Source of the DNA: Georgenia daeguensis
GTDB taxonomy: Bacteria; Actinomycetota; Actinomycetes; Actinomycetales; Actinomycetaceae
Assembly: GCF_039537705.1 (NCBI RefSeq)
Contig: NZ_BAABBA010000013.1
Location: 65,654-129,653 of the forward strand
DNA: 64,000 nucleotides
Direction of reading: 5' to 3'
Both the position numbers and the translations under genes were made by a program. Positions 34,732-42,893 of the stretch are shown here, piece after piece (position 1 is the first letter of the stretch; every line of letters begins with the position of its first letter). Below the pieces are notes generated by a model. That model was not told the DNA's origin. It did no database searches and saw nothing but the letters and a program-made list of their open reading frames with translations.

Positions 34732-35555
34732 ACCGGCTCGTCCTGACCCTGCTGTACGTGCCGGCGGACCGGCCCGACCGGGTCGAGAAGGCGCTGGCGT
34801 CCGGGGCCGACGTGGTGATCGTCGACCTCGAGGACGCCGTGGCGCCCGCGCACAAGGACCCGGCCCGCGCCGAGGCGCGACGGCTCCTCGCCGCGGTCCG
34901 GCGGCCGGTCCAGGTGCGGGTCAACCACGTGAGCACGCCGTGGCACGGGGAGGACGTCGCGATGCTCGCCGACCTGCCCGAGCAGGTCGGGGCACGGGTG
35001 CCGAAGGTCGAGTCGCCCGAGCAGGTGCGCGAGCTCGCGTCCGCACTGCCCGGGCGTTCGCTCCACCTGCTGCTGGAGTCCGCGCTGGGGGTGGAGCGGG
35101 CGTTCGAGATCGCGACGGCGTCGGGTCAGGTGGCCTCGATCGGTCTCGGCGAGGCGGACCTGCGCTCCGACCTGCGGCTGACCGACGACGCGGGGCTGGC
35201 CTGGGCGCGCAGCCGGGTCGTCGTGGCCGCGCGGGCCGCACAGCTGCCCTCCCCGCACATGTCCGTCTACCCGCACGTGAAGGACGCCGACGGGCTCACC
35301 GCATCGTGCCGCGAGGGCCGCGCGCTCGGCTTCCTCGGCCGCACCGCCATTCACCCGGCGCAGCTGGCCACGATCCGCGCCGCCTTCCGCCCGACCGACG
35401 CCGAGGTCGAGCGCGCCCGCACCGTCGTCGCCCGGGTCGGCGACGCGCGCACCGACGGGGTGGGCGCCATCGCCCTCGAGGACGGCACCTTCCTCGACGT
35501 CGCGATGGTCGACCAGGCCCGCGCGGTCCTCGCCCTCGCCGACCGGGCCGACTGA
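34728..35555 (+). CDS. CitE/HpcH-HpaI family CoA-ester lyase or aldolase
   Basis: A 275-residue TIM-barrel enzyme of the citrate-lyase-beta/malyl-CoA-lyase group. Motifs are VVIVDLEDAVAPAHKDPAR (metal and substrate Glu/Asp), LLLESALGVERAFEIA (Glu metal ligand) and SIGLGEADLRSDL. It would cleave a 3-hydroxyacyl-CoA into two parts, such as acetyl-CoA and a 2-oxoacid. The GTG start overlaps the CoA transferase stop. The pair matches the logic of citramalate, malate or itaconate breakdown. It ends the coupled series; the esterase gene starts 46 bp later. Confidence 0.92.
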   Translation: MNRLVLTLLYVPADRPDRVEKALASGADVVIVDLEDAVAPAHKDPARAEARRLLAAVRRPVQVRVNHVSTPWHGEDVAMLADLPEQVGARVPKVESPEQVRELASALPGRSLHLLLESALGVERAFEIATASGQVASIGLGEADLRSDLRLTDDAGLAWARSRVVVAARAAQLPSPHMSVYPHVKDADGLTASCREGRALGFLGRTAIHPAQLATIRAAFRPTDAEVERARTVVARVGDARTDGVGAIALEDGTFLDVAMVDQARAVLALADRAD

Positions 35556-35601
35556 CGGCCGCAATCACCCACCACCGCCGATGCACTCAAAGGAGAGACG
35601 C

Positions 35602-37767
35602 ATGACCGTACCGTCCAGGATCCGCCGAACTCTCACCACGCTCGCCGCCGCGGCCATTGCCGGCGCGGGGGTGGTCCTCGCCCTTCCGGCGCTCGCGGTG
35701 GAGAAGGGCACCGTGCTCGGCGCTGAGGCACCCTCGGACGGCGTCGGGGTGATCGACTACAGCGTCTACCTGCCCGCCGGGTACGACGAGACCGACACGG
35801 ACTACCCCACGCTCTACCTGCTGCACGGACGCGGTGACACGCAGGCCGCCTGGCAGCGCGTCGCCGGGGACCTCGACGAGATGATCGCTGCGGGGACGAT
35901 CCAGCCCATGGTCGTCGTCATGCCGGACGCGCCCTGGAACGAACGCGGGAACTGGTACACCGACTCCCTCTACACCGGTGCGAAGAAGACCGGCGACGGC
36001 GCCGGCGTGCCGGTGGAGACGGCGTTCACGGAGGACCTCGTCGAGCACATCGATGCGACCTACCGCACCGTCGAGGACCGGTCCGCCCGGGCCGTCGGCG
36101 GGTACTCCATGGGCGGCGCCGGTGCCTTGCGGTTCGCCCTCGCGCACCAGGACGTCTTCTCGGCGAGCATCGTCCTGAGCCCGGCTGTGTACGTGCCGCA
36201 GCCGCCCGCCGACTCCTCGGCCCGCGACCACGGCGCGTACGGCGTCGGCCACAAGCTGTTCGACAAGGCTCGGTACGACGAGCTGAACTACCCGTCGGCT
36301 CTCGAGGCGCTGGACCCCACGTTGCCGGTGCACCTCTTCATCGCCGTCGGAGACGACGAGTGGGCCAATCCCGACCCCGCGGACGCCACTCACGACCTCG
36401 ATTTCGAGGCCGCACAGCTCTACAACACGGCCCGGCGGACAGACGGCGTGACCGCGGAGTTTCGGGTCCTCGACGGGGGCCACGACTGGGACGTCTGGCA
36501 GCCCGCCTTCCGCGAGGCCATCACCGACGTCTCCGCGCGGCTGCGGACGTCACCGGCCGAGCCCTGGGACGCGGAGCTGCTCGGCACGGGGGGCGACGAC
36601 CGCGCCGGCGGTGTCCTTCAGGTCGTCGACGGCGGCACGGCCCTCGGCCTCACGGTCGGCGCTGCGTACGCCGAGGTTCCGTACTCCGGCGGCACGGACG
36701 TCGTGATCGAACGTCGCTCGGCCGACGGCACGGTTGCGTGGCGTCACGCGCTGGCGACGGCGGCCAACGACCGCGCCTACGGTGTCGTCCCCGGCGCCGA
36801 CGGCGGGGTCGTCACTGGTGGGTACACGCGTGGGAACCTCGACGGCGACCACCCGACCGGGGTGAGCGACGACGTCTTCGCCGCCGCGGTCGACGCCTCC
36901 GGCGCCCGAGTGTGGACCGTCCAGCTCGGCGATCCCGCAGCGGCCGACCGGGGCTACGCCGTCGCCTCCGACGGTGCGGGCGGCGCGTTCGTCGCGGGGT
37001 ACACCAGCGGCAGCGTCGACGGCCCGAGCGCCGGCGACAAGGACGCTCTCGTCGCGTCCATCGGGCCGGACGGGGCACTCAGGTGGGCCACCCAGGTCGG
37101 CGGCCCGGGGGAGGACAAGGCACTGGCCGTCGCCGCCGCACCGGACGGCGGTGTGTACGTCGGTGGCGTCACGGGCGGTGCGATGCCCGGCGGCTCGCAC
37201 GCCGGTTCGCTCGACGGCTGGACCGCGAAGCTGTCCACCACCGGCGACGTCGTCTGGCTCGACCAGCTCGGCACCGCCGAGCCCGACCAGGTCAGCGGCA
37301 TGACGGTCCGCGCGGACGGGACGGTCGTTGTCGCCGGGCACACCGGCGCCCGGCTCGGCGCAGACGCGCACGGCGACAAGGACGCCTTCGTCCGGGCGTA
37401 CTCGGCCGACGGGAACCAGCTCTGGACCAGCCAGCTCGGGTCCGCAGCGGACGACCGCGGCGCCGCCGTGGTGGCTCAGCCGGACGGGGCGGTGCTCCTG
37501 GTCGGGACGACCTACGGCTCCCTCGGCGGCTCCGTCGGCGGGGTCGACGTCTTCGCCGCCCGGCTCGACAGCGCCGGAACGGTGGGTGACGTCAGTCAGT
37601 TCGGCTCCAGCGAACGCGACGGCACCGACGAGTGGGACGAGGCGAACCTCTACGTCTCCGGTGCGGACGACGGCGGTGTGCTCATCTCCGGTCTGACCTT
37701 CGGAGCTCCTGACGGAAAGACGCGCGCGGGAGCTGGCGACGTGTTCTCCATGGTTATCGCCCCGTAG
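35602..37767 (+). CDS. Secreted esterase with C-terminal repeat domain
   Basis: 721 residues. A signal peptide (basic start, hydrophobic helix, cleavage near ALAVE, about residue 34) directs secretion. Residues about 45-320 form an alpha/beta-hydrolase of the esterase-D/feruloyl-esterase kind: the Ser is in GGYSMGGAGAL, the Asp is near VGDDEW and the His is in GGHDWDVW. From about 325 to the end there are six or so beta-propeller-like repeats with DxxxAV(D/A)xxG..VW patterns and the recurring DDRGYAV or DKALAVA strings. There is no LPxTG or C-terminal anchor. AGGAG lies before the ATG. It might release an acyl group from the substrate outside the cell that the operon before it imports; this is inferred from proximity. 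Confidence 0.82.
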   Translation: MTVPSRIRRTLTTLAAAAIAGAGVVLALPALAVEKGTVLGAEAPSDGVGVIDYSVYLPAGYDETDTDYPTLYLLHGRGDTQAAWQRVAGDLDEMIAAGTIQPMVVVMPDAPWNERGNWYTDSLYTGAKKTGDGAGVPVETAFTEDLVEHIDATYRTVEDRSARAVGGYSMGGAGALRFALAHQDVFSASIVLSPAVYVPQPPADSSARDHGAYGVGHKLFDKARYDELNYPSALEALDPTLPVHLFIAVGDDEWANPDPADATHDLDFEAAQLYNTARRTDGVTAEFRVLDGGHDWDVWQPAFREAITDVSARLRTSPAEPWDAELLGTGGDDRAGGVLQVVDGGTALGLTVGAAYAEVPYSGGTDVVIERRSADGTVAWRHALATAANDRAYGVVPGADGGVVTGGYTRGNLDGDHPTGVSDDVFAAAVDASGARVWTVQLGDPAAADRGYAVASDGAGGAFVAGYTSGSVDGPSAGDKDALVASIGPDGALRWATQVGGPGEDKALAVAAAPDGGVYVGGVTGGAMPGGSHAGSLDGWTAKLSTTGDVVWLDQLGTAEPDQVSGMTVRADGTVVVAGHTGARLGADAHGDKDAFVRAYSADGNQLWTSQLGSAADDRGAAVVAQPDGAVLLVGTTYGSLGGSVGGVDVFAARLDSAGTVGDVSQFGSSERDGTDEWDEANLYVSGADDGGVLISGLTFGAPDGKTRAGAGDVFSMVIAP

Positions 37768-38500
37768 GTCGAACCGCGGTCGCGGCCCGGATCTCCTCGA
37801 GCCGGGTCACGGCGTCGTCCAGCACCGTCGGGTCGGTCCCGCGCACGACGATGTTGGTGCCGCGGATCTCACCCTCGCGGAAGGGGTAGGAGCCGAAGGT
37901 GACCTCGGGCATGGCCTGCGCGAGCTCGCGCAGCGGGGTGGCGATCCGGCCCTCGCCCACCTCGAAGCGCAGCTCGCGCGACAGGCGGGGGGCTCCGGCG
38001 TCGAGCGTGGGCAGAACGGTCCCGAGCATGTCGACGAAGATGCTCGGCACCCCGGCCATCACGTGCACGTTGCCGATGCTGAAGCCCGGGGCGCCGGTCC
38101 GGCCGTTGACGATGAGCCTGGCGCCGTCGGGGATGCGCGCCATCCGCAGCTGGTCCGCCGTCGGGGTCAGCCCGCGCTCGGCGAGCGCCCTCTCGAGGAG
38201 CTCCCGGGCGTCCTCGCGCACGTCGATCCCCACGCCGAAGGCCGCGGCGACGGCGTCGGCCGTGATGTCGTCGTGGGTGGGGCCGATCCCGCCGGAGGTG
38301 AACACGTGCGTGTGCGGCGCGCGCAGGGCGTTGAGGGCGTCGACGATGACGTCGTGGTCGTCGGGGACCACCCGGATCTCGCGCAGGTCGATGCCGACGC
38401 GCGTCAGCTCGTTGGCGAGGTGGTAGGCGTTCGCCTCGCGGGTGCGCCCGGAGAGGATCTCGTCCCCGATCACGAGGATGGCGGCGGTGGGGTTCGGCAT
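37754..38500 (-). CDS. CinA-like MoaB/Mog-domain protein
   Basis: A 248-residue protein made of the N-terminal CinA domain only (competence/damage-inducible A, molybdopterin-binding fold). It starts AAILVIGDEILSGRTREANA and has the TSGGIGPTHDDITADAVAAA motif, then a characteristic GAPGFSIGNVHVMAGVPSIF loop. The C-terminal nicotinamide-mononucleotide deamidase domain of full-length CinA is absent, as in many actinobacterial versions. Its last 14 bases overlap the convergent esterase gene. Its cellular role is not established; nucleotide or cofactor repair is the usual suggestion. Confidence 0.9.
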   Translation of the reverse strand: MPNPTAAILVIGDEILSGRTREANAYHLANELTRVGIDLREIRVVPDDHDVIVDALNALRAPHTHVFTSGGIGPTHDDITADAVAAAFGVGIDVREDARELLERALAERGLTPTADQLRMARIPDGARLIVNGRTGAPGFSIGNVHVMAGVPSIFVDMLGTVLPTLDAGAPRLSRELRFEVGEGRIATPLRELAQAMPEVTFGSYPFREGEIRGTNIVVRGTDPTVLDDAVTRLEEIRAATAVRPTGR

Positions 38501-38549
38501 GCCGCCACCTTAGAGGCGCACCCGTCGGGTGTGCCCGGCGCGGGCGGGG

Positions 38550-38852
38550 TCAGCGCGGTGAGTAGGTGAGGCAGTCCGCCGAGTCGCGGCCGGGGCCCAC
38601 GCGCACGGCGGGGGCGGAGCACTCGAGCGACTGGTTGTGCACGCAGTCCTCGCGGGAGCACGCGCCGACGTGCGCGACCACCTTCTCCAGCCCGCCGTGG
38701 TGGGACAGCGGGATGAAGGTGGCGCACTGGGCGTCGGACCCCGCGCCGCTGATGGTGATCGCGGCGGCGTGGCAGTGCTCGTGCTCGTCGTTGTAGGAGC
38801 AGCCGGCGACCGAACAGGTCGTGACCGGGGGCAGGTCCATCACGGTCGACAT
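38550..38852 (-). CDS. DUF1540 small cysteine-rich protein
   Basis: A 100-residue soluble protein with two DUF1540 repeats. Each repeat has four cysteines: CSVAGCSYNDEHEHCHAAAI...CATF in the first half and CSREDCVHNQSLECSAPAV...CLTY in the second. They probably hold a metal ion each. No function is known for the family. The ATG gives the usual start MSTVMDLPPV. It stands alone between cinA-like and acyl-CoA ligase genes on the same strand. Confidence 0.9.
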   Translation of the reverse strand: MSTVMDLPPVTTCSVAGCSYNDEHEHCHAAAITISGAGSDAQCATFIPLSHHGGLEKVVAHVGACSREDCVHNQSLECSAPAVRVGPGRDSADCLTYSPR

Positions 38853-38941
38853 GGTGACCTCCAGCAGGCGAAGTGAGGGAGATCACACTAGGCCGACCTC
38901 GGGCCGGCTGCCAGTGGTGCGGCGCGCCGACGTGCCCCGCC

Positions 38942-40627
38942 CTACAGCCGGGCGGGCAGCTCGTCGCGCACCTGCTTGCGCAGCACCTTCCCGAGCATCG
39001 ACTTCGGCAGCGCGTCCACCGCCACCACTCGCCTGGGCACCTTGTAGCGGGCGAGCTGGTGGCGGCAGTGCTCGCGGACCGACTCCTCGTCGAGCGTGGC
39101 GCCGTCGGCCAGGACGACGACCGCGACGATCGTCTCCCCGCCGTCGGCCTGGGGGACCCCGACGACGGCGGCGTCGGCGACGTCCGGGTGGGTGCGCACG
39201 GCCTCCTCGACCTCGCTCGGCGAGACGTTGAACCCGCCGGTGATGATGAGCTCCTTCGCGCGGTCGACGATGGTGGTGAAGCCGTCGGCGTCGACGGTGA
39301 CGACGTCCCCGGTGCGGAGCCACCCGCCCGGCAGGAGCGCCTGCGCCGTCGCCTCCGGGTCCTGCCAGTAGCCCTGGAAGACCTGCGGCCCGCGGACGAG
39401 CAGCTCGCCCGGCTGGCCGGGGGCGACCTCGCGCGAGGGGTCGTCGACCTCGACGACCAGCATGTCGGTCGAGGGGAACGGCACGCCGATGGTGCCGGTG
39501 CGCCGGTGCTCGTTGAAGGGGTTGCCGAACGCGACGGGGGAGGACTCCGTCATCCCGTAGCCCTCGACGAGCTTGCCCCCGGCGACGGACTCCCACAGCT
39601 CGACGACGTCGTCGGTCAGCGCCATCGCCCCGGAGATGCAGAACTTGGCGCTGCGCAGCGACACCCCGCGCTGCCTCGCCGCCTCCGCCGTCTTCCGGTA
39701 GATCGGCGGAACGGCGGAGAAGACGGTCGGCGGGGTCTTCCGCGCGGCCTTGAGGACGAGGTCGACGTCGGGGGTCGGGAACAGGACGAGCAGGCTCTGC
39801 TTCAGGATCCCGAAGGTGAGGTAGATGGTCATCCCGAACGCGTGGAACATCGGCAGGATGGCGTAGTTGACCTCCTTGCGCTGCCGCGCCCCGACCATCC
39901 ACGCCGCGCCCTGCAGGGCGTTGGAGTAGAGGTTGAGGTGGGTGAGCATGGCGCCCTTGGCCCGGCCGGTGGTGCCGGAGGTGTACTGGACGACGGCGAG
40001 GTCGTCGACCGACGGGCGCGGGTGCCGCCTGCTGATCCGGCGGCCGGAGACGAGCTCCTTCCACGGCATCGCACCGGGTGCCCGGGTGGTCAGCGCCCTG
40101 CGCTTCCTGCGCACGGACCCGAGCGGCAGACGCAGAGCCGCGCGCAGGGTGGCCGGGAACTCGTCGAGGAGGTTGACGGCGACGACGTGGTCGATCTCGA
40201 CGTCGTCGGGAAACTGCTCGATCTTGGCGACGGCGGAGTCCCAGGCGATGACGACGCGGGCGCCGTGGCTCTCGAAGAGGTGGCGCAGCTCGCGTGAGGT
40301 GTAGAGCGGGTTGTGCTCGACGACCACGGCGCCCAGGCGCAGCACCGCGTAGAAGGCGACCACGTGCTGTGGGCAGTTGGGCAGCACCAGGGCGACGCGG
40401 TCGCCGTGACGCACCCCGAGCCGGCGCAGGCCCTCGGCGGCGCGCTCGACCATCTCGCCGAGCTCGGCGTAGGTGTGGCGCCGGCCGAAGAACTCGGTGG
40501 CCGGGTGGCGGCCGCCCTCCTTGACGGCCCGCTCGAACATCTCGACCAGCGAGGTGGTCGGCAGCTCGATCTCGGCGGGGGTCTCGTGGTGGTAGTAGCG
40601 GACCCAGGGGCGCGGCGTCGACGGCAT
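38942..40627 (-). CDS. Acyl-CoA synthetase (AMP-forming), long-chain type
   Basis: A 561-residue acid-CoA ligase of the ANL superfamily, which joins a fatty acid to CoA through an acyl-AMP. The P-loop-like motif is VVQYTSGTTGRAKGAMLTHL, the second motif is EGYGMTESSPVAFGNPF and the hinge region is GWLRTGDVVTVDADGFTT, followed by the C-terminal lysine motif near LPKSMLGKVLRKQ. The length and motifs fit long-chain acyl-CoA ligase. It is a single gene; it probably feeds fatty-acid oxidation or lipid synthesis. A strong hairpin upstream ends the amidase operon. Confidence 0.94.
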   Translation of the reverse strand: MPSTPRPWVRYYHHETPAEIELPTTSLVEMFERAVKEGGRHPATEFFGRRHTYAELGEMVERAAEGLRRLGVRHGDRVALVLPNCPQHVVAFYAVLRLGAVVVEHNPLYTSRELRHLFESHGARVVIAWDSAVAKIEQFPDDVEIDHVVAVNLLDEFPATLRAALRLPLGSVRRKRRALTTRAPGAMPWKELVSGRRISRRHPRPSVDDLAVVQYTSGTTGRAKGAMLTHLNLYSNALQGAAWMVGARQRKEVNYAILPMFHAFGMTIYLTFGILKQSLLVLFPTPDVDLVLKAARKTPPTVFSAVPPIYRKTAEAARQRGVSLRSAKFCISGAMALTDDVVELWESVAGGKLVEGYGMTESSPVAFGNPFNEHRRTGTIGVPFPSTDMLVVEVDDPSREVAPGQPGELLVRGPQVFQGYWQDPEATAQALLPGGWLRTGDVVTVDADGFTTIVDRAKELIITGGFNVSPSEVEEAVRTHPDVADAAVVGVPQADGGETIVAVVVLADGATLDEESVREHCRHQLARYKVPRRVVAVDALPKSMLGKVLRKQVRDELPARL

Positions 40628-40679
40628 GGTCCGATTCTGTACCTACGGAACCGTAACCGCAGCATGGCCCGGGGGGTCG

Positions 40680-40720
40680 GGTGTGGGGAGCCGATGACTT
40701 CTGGTGCGGCTCCCCACACC
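40680..40720. terminator. Strong hairpin after the amidase gene
   Basis: Perfect 14-base arms (GGTGTGGGGAGCCG and complement) enclose a 13-base loop, starting 12 bases after the amidase stop on the minus strand. No T-run follows. It separates the amidase operon from the acyl-CoA ligase gene downstream of it. Confidence 0.85.
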
Positions 40721-40731
40721 GATGGCGCTTC

Positions 40732-42177
40732 CTAACGCCGGGCCGTCTCGGCGACCGCGTAGAACGACGGCGTGATCGGCGCCGAGACATCGTTGCGTGC
40801 CTCGATCACCCGCCCGGCCTGGAGCACCAGGTCCTCCCGGAACTTCTGACCGACCAGCTGCACGCCGATCGGGAGCCCGTCGCCCCGTGACACCGGAACG
40901 GACAGACCCGGGAATCCGAGGAAGGCCAGTGACATCATCGGCCACTGCGCGTTGATGACCTGCTCCATGCGGTCGACGTCCTGGACGTCGGCGTCGATCT
41001 CGAACGTCCGCTCGGCCGAGACGGGAGTCAGGAGCACCTGGAAGTCCTGGAGGAACAGCTGCAGCGACCGCATGAGCGTGCCGCGCCGCCCGTACCCCCT
41101 GACGTAGGCGTCCAGGCCGAAGTCGCTGTGCATCCGCTTGGTCACGGCGAACTGGAGATCCGCGGACCTGCGGATGGCGTCGTCGCCGTGCTCCTCGATG
41201 AGCCGGCCGAGGTCGTCGAACTCGACGCCCTGCACCAGCTGCCACCAGAGCCGCCACGCCTCGGCGAAGAGTGGGAGCTCGACCTCCTCCACCTCGTAGC
41301 CGGCGTCCTGGAGCCAGCCCGCCGCGGTGGTGATCGCGGCATCCACCGCCGGGTCGAGCGAGGCCACCCCGACGTCGCGAAGCACCGCGGCCCGGCGGCG
41401 TCCCCGGGGCAGACCCTGGAGCGGTACCGGCACGTAGGAGGGGTCGCGCGGGTTGGGGGCGGCCATGGCCCGCAGGCCGAGCTCGACGTCCGCCACGGTC
41501 CGCGCGATCGGACCCTCGACCTCCATGAGCTGGGTGCCCAGCAGCATGTCGGTGTCCCAGGGGCCGTACCAGTGCGGCACCCGTCCCGGGGTCGGGCGGA
41601 GACCGACCACGCCGCAGGCGGCGGCGGGGTAGCGGATCGAGCCGCCGATGTCGTTCCCGTGCCCGATCGTGCCCATGCCGGTGGCGGTCGCCGCCGCCGC
41701 GCCGCCGCTGGAGCCGCCGGGCGTCCGCTCGCGGTTCCAGGGGTTGAGCGTCCGGCCGTGCAGCTGGTTGTCGGTGAACCACCGGATGGAGAAGGACGGG
41801 GTGTTGGACCGGCCCACGAAGACAGCGCCGGCAGCCCGGAGGTTCTCGATGTGCGGGGCGTCGACCTGAACGACGGCGTCGCGGAACGCGGCCACCCCGT
41901 TGGTCGTGGCACGCCCGGCCTGGTCGCTGTTGATCTTCGTCGTCACGGGGACCCCGTGGAGGGGGCCGAGCAGCTCGCCGGACCGTCGTCGGGCGTCCGC
42001 CTCGTCCGCGGTGGCGAGCGCGTCGTCCGTCAGGACCTCCGCCAGCGCGTTGACGACCGGGTTGACCTCCTCGATCCGTCGGAGCGTCGCGGCGACCGCC
42101 TCGCGCGAGCTGATCAGGCCGTTCCTGATGGCGTCGGCCGTCTGGACGGCCGACCATTGCCAGATCTCGTCGGGCAC
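40732..42177 (-). CDS. Amidase (amidase-signature family)
   Basis: A 481-residue hydrolase of the amidase-signature family, which splits amides with a Ser-Ser-Lys triad. The triad is visible: Lys81 in GVPVTTKINSDQAG, Ser157 in TPGGSSGGAAAA and the nucleophile Ser180 in GNDIGGSIRYPAAACGVVGL. The GTG start is preceded by AAGGAA. It lies 26 bp after the livF-like gene and is the last gene of the operon, so its substrate is probably the compound the ABC transporter brings in. The family covers aliphatic, aryl and cyclic amides; which one is not decided. Confidence 0.93.
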   Translation of the reverse strand: MPDEIWQWSAVQTADAIRNGLISSREAVAATLRRIEEVNPVVNALAEVLTDDALATADEADARRRSGELLGPLHGVPVTTKINSDQAGRATTNGVAAFRDAVVQVDAPHIENLRAAGAVFVGRSNTPSFSIRWFTDNQLHGRTLNPWNRERTPGGSSGGAAAATATGMGTIGHGNDIGGSIRYPAAACGVVGLRPTPGRVPHWYGPWDTDMLLGTQLMEVEGPIARTVADVELGLRAMAAPNPRDPSYVPVPLQGLPRGRRRAAVLRDVGVASLDPAVDAAITTAAGWLQDAGYEVEEVELPLFAEAWRLWWQLVQGVEFDDLGRLIEEHGDDAIRRSADLQFAVTKRMHSDFGLDAYVRGYGRRGTLMRSLQLFLQDFQVLLTPVSAERTFEIDADVQDVDRMEQVINAQWPMMSLAFLGFPGLSVPVSRGDGLPIGVQLVGQKFREDLVLQAGRVIEARNDVSAPITPSFYAVAETARR

Positions 42178-42203
42178 TGTGGTGTTCCTTTTCTTCGGGT
42201 GGA

Positions 42204-42893
42204 CTAGCCGACGACGAGAAGGTTCGTCAGAGGCTCTGGGTTGACTCGGAGACGGGGGACTTCCTCGTCGAAGACGACACGGCCCTTGACCATGCCGATG
42301 ATTCGGTCGGCGTAGGCGAGCGGGAGCTGGGGGCCCTGCTCCACGAGCAGGACGCTCACCCCCGTGTCGGCGATCCTGCGGAGAGCCTCCAGTGCCGCCT
42401 TCGCGAGGGAGGGCTGCAGGCCCTGGGAGAACTCGTCGACGACGATGAGTCGCTCGCCGGCGAGCATCGCCCGGGCGAGGCCGAGCTGTTGCTTCTGCCC
42501 TCCGGAGAGCACCCCCGCCAGCTGCCGGGATCGATCCCGGAGCAGGGGGAAGAGTGCGAAGACGTCGACGGGCGGGGTGTAGCTCCGCCGCTGCGCCAGG
42601 CGCAGGTTCTCCTCGATGGAGAGGCTCGGGAAGACGCCGCGATGGTCCGGCATGAAGGAGAGCCCGTGCTGGGCGAGCCGCTCGGGACGTTCCAGCGGCA
42701 AGGGGGTTCCGTCCATGGTCAGCCGGCCGGCGAAAACGTCGCAGAGCCCGAACATGCTCCGCAGCAGCGTGGTCTTTCCCATGCCGTTGCGGCCCAGCAG
42801 GGCCACCACCTCCCCGGCCGGGATCTCCAGATCCACGTCGTCGACGATCCGGGTCTTTCCGTACCCGGCCGTCATGTTCTCGAGCTTCAGCAT
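42204..42893 (-). CDS. livF: Branched-chain-type ABC transporter ATPase, LivF
   Basis: A 229-residue ABC ATPase of the LivF group. It has Walker A GRNGMGKTT, the signature VLSGGQKQQLGLARAML and Walker B ERLIVVDEFSQGLQPS. The Walker B region has Phe-Ser in place of the usual Pro-Ser after the catalytic Glu. The start ATG overlaps the stop of the livM-livG fusion by one base. It would pair with the ATPase half of that fusion to drive uptake. Confidence 0.9.
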   Translation of the reverse strand: MLKLENMTAGYGKTRIVDDVDLEIPAGEVVALLGRNGMGKTTLLRSMFGLCDVFAGRLTMDGTPLPLERPERLAQHGLSFMPDHRGVFPSLSIEENLRLAQRRSYTPPVDVFALFPLLRDRSRQLAGVLSGGQKQQLGLARAMLAGERLIVVDEFSQGLQPSLAKAALEALRRIADTGVSVLLVEQGPQLPLAYADRIIGMVKGRVVFDEEVPRLRVNPEPLTNLLVVG

